NCBI RefSeq assembly: GCF_042926695.1
Contig: NZ_CP170642.1
Coordinates: forward strand, 2,480,001-2,544,000
Direction of reading: 5' to 3'
Source: Lonepinella koalarum
GTDB lineage: Bacteria; Pseudomonadota; Gammaproteobacteria; Enterobacterales; Pasteurellaceae
DNA length: 64,000 nucleotides
The translations under genes and the position numbers were made by a program. A model generated the notes under the pieces. It saw only the letters and a program-made list of their open reading frames with translations, ran no database searches and was not told where the DNA came from. Below, in pieces: positions 61,506-64,000 of this stretch (its first letter is position 1; the number at the start of each line of letters is the position of its first letter).

Positions 61506-62831
61506 ATGAACGGCATCTTTCAATTGCTCGAAAAATATTTAATGGGTCCAATGGCAAAAATTGCAGCCTTTAAATCCGTGCGTGCCATTATGGCAGCAGG
61601 GATCGCTAGTATCACCTTTACCATTGTAGGATCATTTTTCTTAGTGTTTAATGTATTGCCCCAAACCTTTAGTTTCCTACAAGGCTTTTTTGATGATACC
61701 TTTTTCCGTATCAGTGATCTGTATATTTTGGTTTATAAAGCGACCATGGGCTTGTTGGCATTGTATTTTGTAATTGTGATTGGCTATGAATACACTAAAA
61801 TTCATGAACAGGAAGATGACATCAAGGTTTCCCCTTTAAATGGTGCTTTACTCGCGGTGTTTGCTTTTTTCTTGTGTGTGCCGGAACTGTTTTATGCAGA
61901 CGGAAGAATTCAGCTGTTTAGCGATGCCAACACGATTAATGGTTGGACAATTGGTGGCAGTGGTCCCGATCGTATGGGAACAGTAGGGATCTTCACGGCG
62001 ATTATCATGTCTTTACTCACTGTTAAAATTTATTGCCTTTGCGTGAAACGCAATTGGGTAATCAAAATGCCTGAAGCTGTTCCAGAAGGGGTTGCTCGTT
62101 CCTTTACGGCATTAATCCCTGCCTTTGCGGTCGCATTGGTGGTATTAATCATTAGCGGTACTTTCGTTGCATTGGGTACAGATATTTTTAAAGTGATCGC
62201 GATTCCTTTTGCTTTCGTTACAGACATTGCGAATAGTTGGCTCGGTTTAATGGTGATCTTCTTTTTAATCCATGCCCTTTGGATCGTGGGTATTCATGGT
62301 GCAAATATTATCACTTCTTTCTTAGTCCCGATTGTGTTAAGTAATCTACAAGCTAATGCTAACGGCGCCAATATTCCTTTTGCTGGTGAATTTTACAACA
62401 GTTTTGTGTTTCTTGGTGGATCGGGTGGTACATTAGGTTTAACCTTGTTTATCGCTTTTCTCGCTCGCTCTCAACAATTGCGAATCTTAGGTAAAGCATC
62501 CATTGCACCGGGAATCTTCAATATTAACGAACCGATTATTTTCGGCTTACCTATTGTTTATAACCCTTATTTAGCCATTCCGTTCTTCCTTTCCCCTATG
62601 GTGACAGCGTCCATGGCATATTGGTCAATTAAACTCCATCTCGTCAGTCCAATTATCGCTGCCGTTCCTTGGCCATCCCCAGCCGGTATTGGTGCATTTA
62701 TTGGTACCGCGGGTGACTGGCGTGCTGCGCTATTAGCCTTGTCCTGCGTATTTGTCTCTTGGCTGATTTATCTGCCATTTGTGAAAGTGTATGATAATAA
62801 GTTGTTTAGGGAAGAGAGTAGTACAGACTAA
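61506..62831 (+). CDS. PTS cellobiose-type EIIC, copy 2
   Basis: The 441-residue permease is collinear with copy 1, with the same VPEGVARSFTALIPAF and INEPIIFGLPIVYNPYLAIPF motifs and differences in the loops and the C-terminal third. AGGAGA precedes the ATG. There is no second EIIA/EIIB, so it must share those from the same operon. It is the last gene of the bgl operon. Confidence 0.92.
   Translation: MNGIFQLLEKYLMGPMAKIAAFKSVRAIMAAGIASITFTIVGSFFLVFNVLPQTFSFLQGFFDDTFFRISDLYILVYKATMGLLALYFVIVIGYEYTKIHEQEDDIKVSPLNGALLAVFAFFLCVPELFYADGRIQLFSDANTINGWTIGGSGPDRMGTVGIFTAIIMSLLTVKIYCLCVKRNWVIKMPEAVPEGVARSFTALIPAFAVALVVLIISGTFVALGTDIFKVIAIPFAFVTDIANSWLGLMVIFFLIHALWIVGIHGANIITSFLVPIVLSNLQANANGANIPFAGEFYNSFVFLGGSGGTLGLTLFIAFLARSQQLRILGKASIAPGIFNINEPIIFGLPIVYNPYLAIPFFLSPMVTASMAYWSIKLHLVSPIIAAVPWPSPAGIGAFIGTAGDWRAALLALSCVFVSWLIYLPFVKVYDNKLFREESSTD
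61515..61603 (+). repeat. 89-bp exact direct repeat, copy 2 (in EIIC gene 2)
   Basis: Partner of 58612-58700, offset 2903 bp, same orientation and reading frame. Confidence 0.9.
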
Positions 62832-62861
62832 ATCAGTAAAATGATCATTATGCTCAAAAAC

Positions 62862-62888
62862 TGCGGTGGGAATCACCGCATTATTATC
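62862..62888 (+). terminator. Terminator of the bgl operon
   Basis: TGCGGTG (62862-62868) pairs with CACCGCA (62874-62880) over a 5-nt loop and is followed by TTATTATCT. A partial USS is part of the stem. Confidence 0.75.
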
Positions 62889-63009
62889 TGATAATGAAAT
62901 AATGCTGTTATGGTGTAACGCATTACATAGTTTATCAGTTCAATAAATCGTTTAGGCTAACGGCTTTTTTACATAATTCTGAAAATTCGCTGTAATTAAC
63001 GTCGATTTT

Positions 63010-63039
63010 TTGATACATTACGCATAATTTTTCTATATC
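63010..63039 (+). promoter_or_regulatory. Possible mreB promoter
   Basis: TTGATA (63010-63015) and TATATC (63034-63039) are separated by 18 bp, 33 bp before the mreB start. It is the best-looking hexamer pair in the 240-bp gap. Confidence 0.4.
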
Positions 63040-63071
63040 TTATTTAACGAACATCTATTAGCGGAATTCTT

Positions 63072-64000
63072 ATGTTATTCAAAAAAATTCGGGGTTTATT
63101 CTCCAATGATTTATCTATTGATTTAGGTACAGCAAATACTTTAATTTATGTAAAAGATCAAGGGATTGTACTTGATGAACCTTCTGTGGTGGCAATTCGT
63201 CAAGGGCGAGCAGGGCAACGTAGTATTGCAGCGGTGGGTAAAGACGCTAAAATGATGCTAGGTCGTACTTCCAACAATATTGAAGCTATTCGTCCGATGA
63301 AAGACGGTGTAATCGCCGATTTCTTTGTGACGGAAAAGATGTTGCAATACTTTATTAAACAAGTACATAGTGGTAATTTCCTGCGTCCAAGTCCACGCGT
63401 GTTAATTTGCGTGCCAGCAGGGGCAACGCAAGTTGAACGTCGTGCCATTAAAGAATCAGCAATTGGTGCTGGCGCCAGAGAAGTCTATTTAATTGAAGAA
63501 CCGATGGCGGCGGCAATTGGTGCGGGATTGCCAGTATCTACCCCAACTGGGTCAATGGTGATTGATATCGGTGGCGGGACCACAGAAATTGCGGTGATTG
63601 CTCTAAATGGTTTAGCTTATTCTTCTTCCGTGCGTATTGGTGGAGATAAATTTGACGAAGCGATTATTTCTTATGTGCGTAAAACCTTTGGTTCGATCAT
63701 TGGTGAAGCTACCGCAGAGCGCATTAAACATGAAATCGGTGTGGCTTATATTGAATCTGATGACGATGTACTTGAATTAGAAGTTCACGGCTTGAATTTA
63801 TCCGAAGGTGTGCCACGTCCATTTACCCTGACTTCTCGTGATGTGTTAGAAGCCATTAGTCAGCCATTAAAAGGCATTATTGATGCAATTCGTTCTGCTT
63901 TAGAAGAATGTAAACCTGAGCATGCTGCCGATATTTATGAATACGGTATCGTATTAACCGGCGGCGGCGCCTTATTACGTAATATTGCACACTTAGTCAG
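63072..64000 (+). CDS. mreB: Rod-shape actin homologue MreB, C-terminus cut by window end
   Basis: MreB polymerises under the inner membrane and guides cell-wall elongation. The first 309 residues are present, starting MLFKKIRGLFSNDLSIDLGTANTLIYVK. Actin-fold motifs seen are phosphate-1 DLGTANT, the connect region IEEPMAAAIGAGLP, phosphate-2 VIDIGGGTTEIAVI and adenosine motif LTGGGALLRNIAHL. About 40 residues should follow. mreCD would be expected to the right of the window. Confidence 0.97.
   Translation, partial: MLFKKIRGLFSNDLSIDLGTANTLIYVKDQGIVLDEPSVVAIRQGRAGQRSIAAVGKDAKMMLGRTSNNIEAIRPMKDGVIADFFVTEKMLQYFIKQVHSGNFLRPSPRVLICVPAGATQVERRAIKESAIGAGAREVYLIEEPMAAAIGAGLPVSTPTGSMVIDIGGGTTEIAVIALNGLAYSSSVRIGGDKFDEAIISYVRKTFGSIIGEATAERIKHEIGVAYIESDDDVLELEVHGLNLSEGVPRPFTLTSRDVLEAISQPLKGIIDAIRSALEECKPEHAADIYEYGIVLTGGGALLRNIAHLV

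Noticed and set aside
54015..62831. Recently transferred island around the bgl operon
   Set aside because: No integrase, tRNA, flanking repeats or clear compositional break was seen; a USS is present within it at 59951.

Overview
The window is chromosomal DNA from a member of the Pasteurellaceae. The 9-mer AAGTGCGGT, or its complement ACCGCACTT, occurs about twenty times in genes and between them. This is the core of the Haemophilus-type DNA uptake signal sequence (USS). The gene content agrees: oapA/oapB, comM, potD, yidE and an sbmA/yddA-like gene next to each other, narP, and an arfA with a built-in terminator. Base composition looks AT-rich. The sugar breadth (arabinose, hexuronates, beta-glucosides) and a complete hemB argue against a heme-requiring H. 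influenzae. I cannot name the species. No rRNA, tRNA, CRISPR array, insertion sequence or prophage was seen.

Layout. 1-3.7 kb: araFGH arabinose ABC importer with the start of araC behind it, all on the minus strand, with CRP and AraC sites ahead of araF. 4-7.6 kb: engB, comM, yfbU, mlaA. 7.7-13.6 kb: carA and carB, separated by a Fic-like gene and a LysE/ArgO-type arginine exporter gene; the unit is preceded by two ARG boxes. 13.6-20.5 kb: a candidate small RNA, cyaA, narP, oapAB, and the divergent epmB/efp pair. 20.6-34.9 kb: mostly housekeeping genes (AI-2E-family permease, arfA, an unknown small gene, hemB, tatABC, greB, an amine-oxidase-like flavoprotein divergent from potD, yidE, an SbmA/YddA-like ABC protein, lpxH, rnr).

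35-44.9 kb is a complete route from imported hexuronate to pyruvate and glyceraldehyde-3-phosphate. It holds uxaC-uxaB-uxaA-kdgA-kdgK on the minus strand, a divergent TRAP transporter, and an ExuR-type regulator. A perfect CRP site and a half-conserved ExuR/UxuR-type operator lie in the divergent region. rlmB follows.

45.8-53.6 kb is the most unusual segment: a five-gene minus-strand unit of MFS permease, outer-membrane porin, a 1010-residue flavoenzyme (OYE-like, FMN_bind and fumarate-reductase-like FAD domains fused), a cytoplasmic ApbE flavinyltransferase, and a second MFS permease. It looks like an uptake and NADH-dependent reduction system for an unidentified unsaturated substrate. 54-62.8 kb is a beta-glucoside PTS operon with two GH1 6-phospho-beta-glucosidases, EIIB, a PRD/LicR-type regulator, EIIA, a small membrane protein, and two EIIC paralogues sharing an 89-bp identical stretch. 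The window ends inside mreB.

Under catabolite control the ara, uxa and bgl modules form a plausible CRP-governed carbohydrate set, and cyaA for cAMP synthesis is in the same window.
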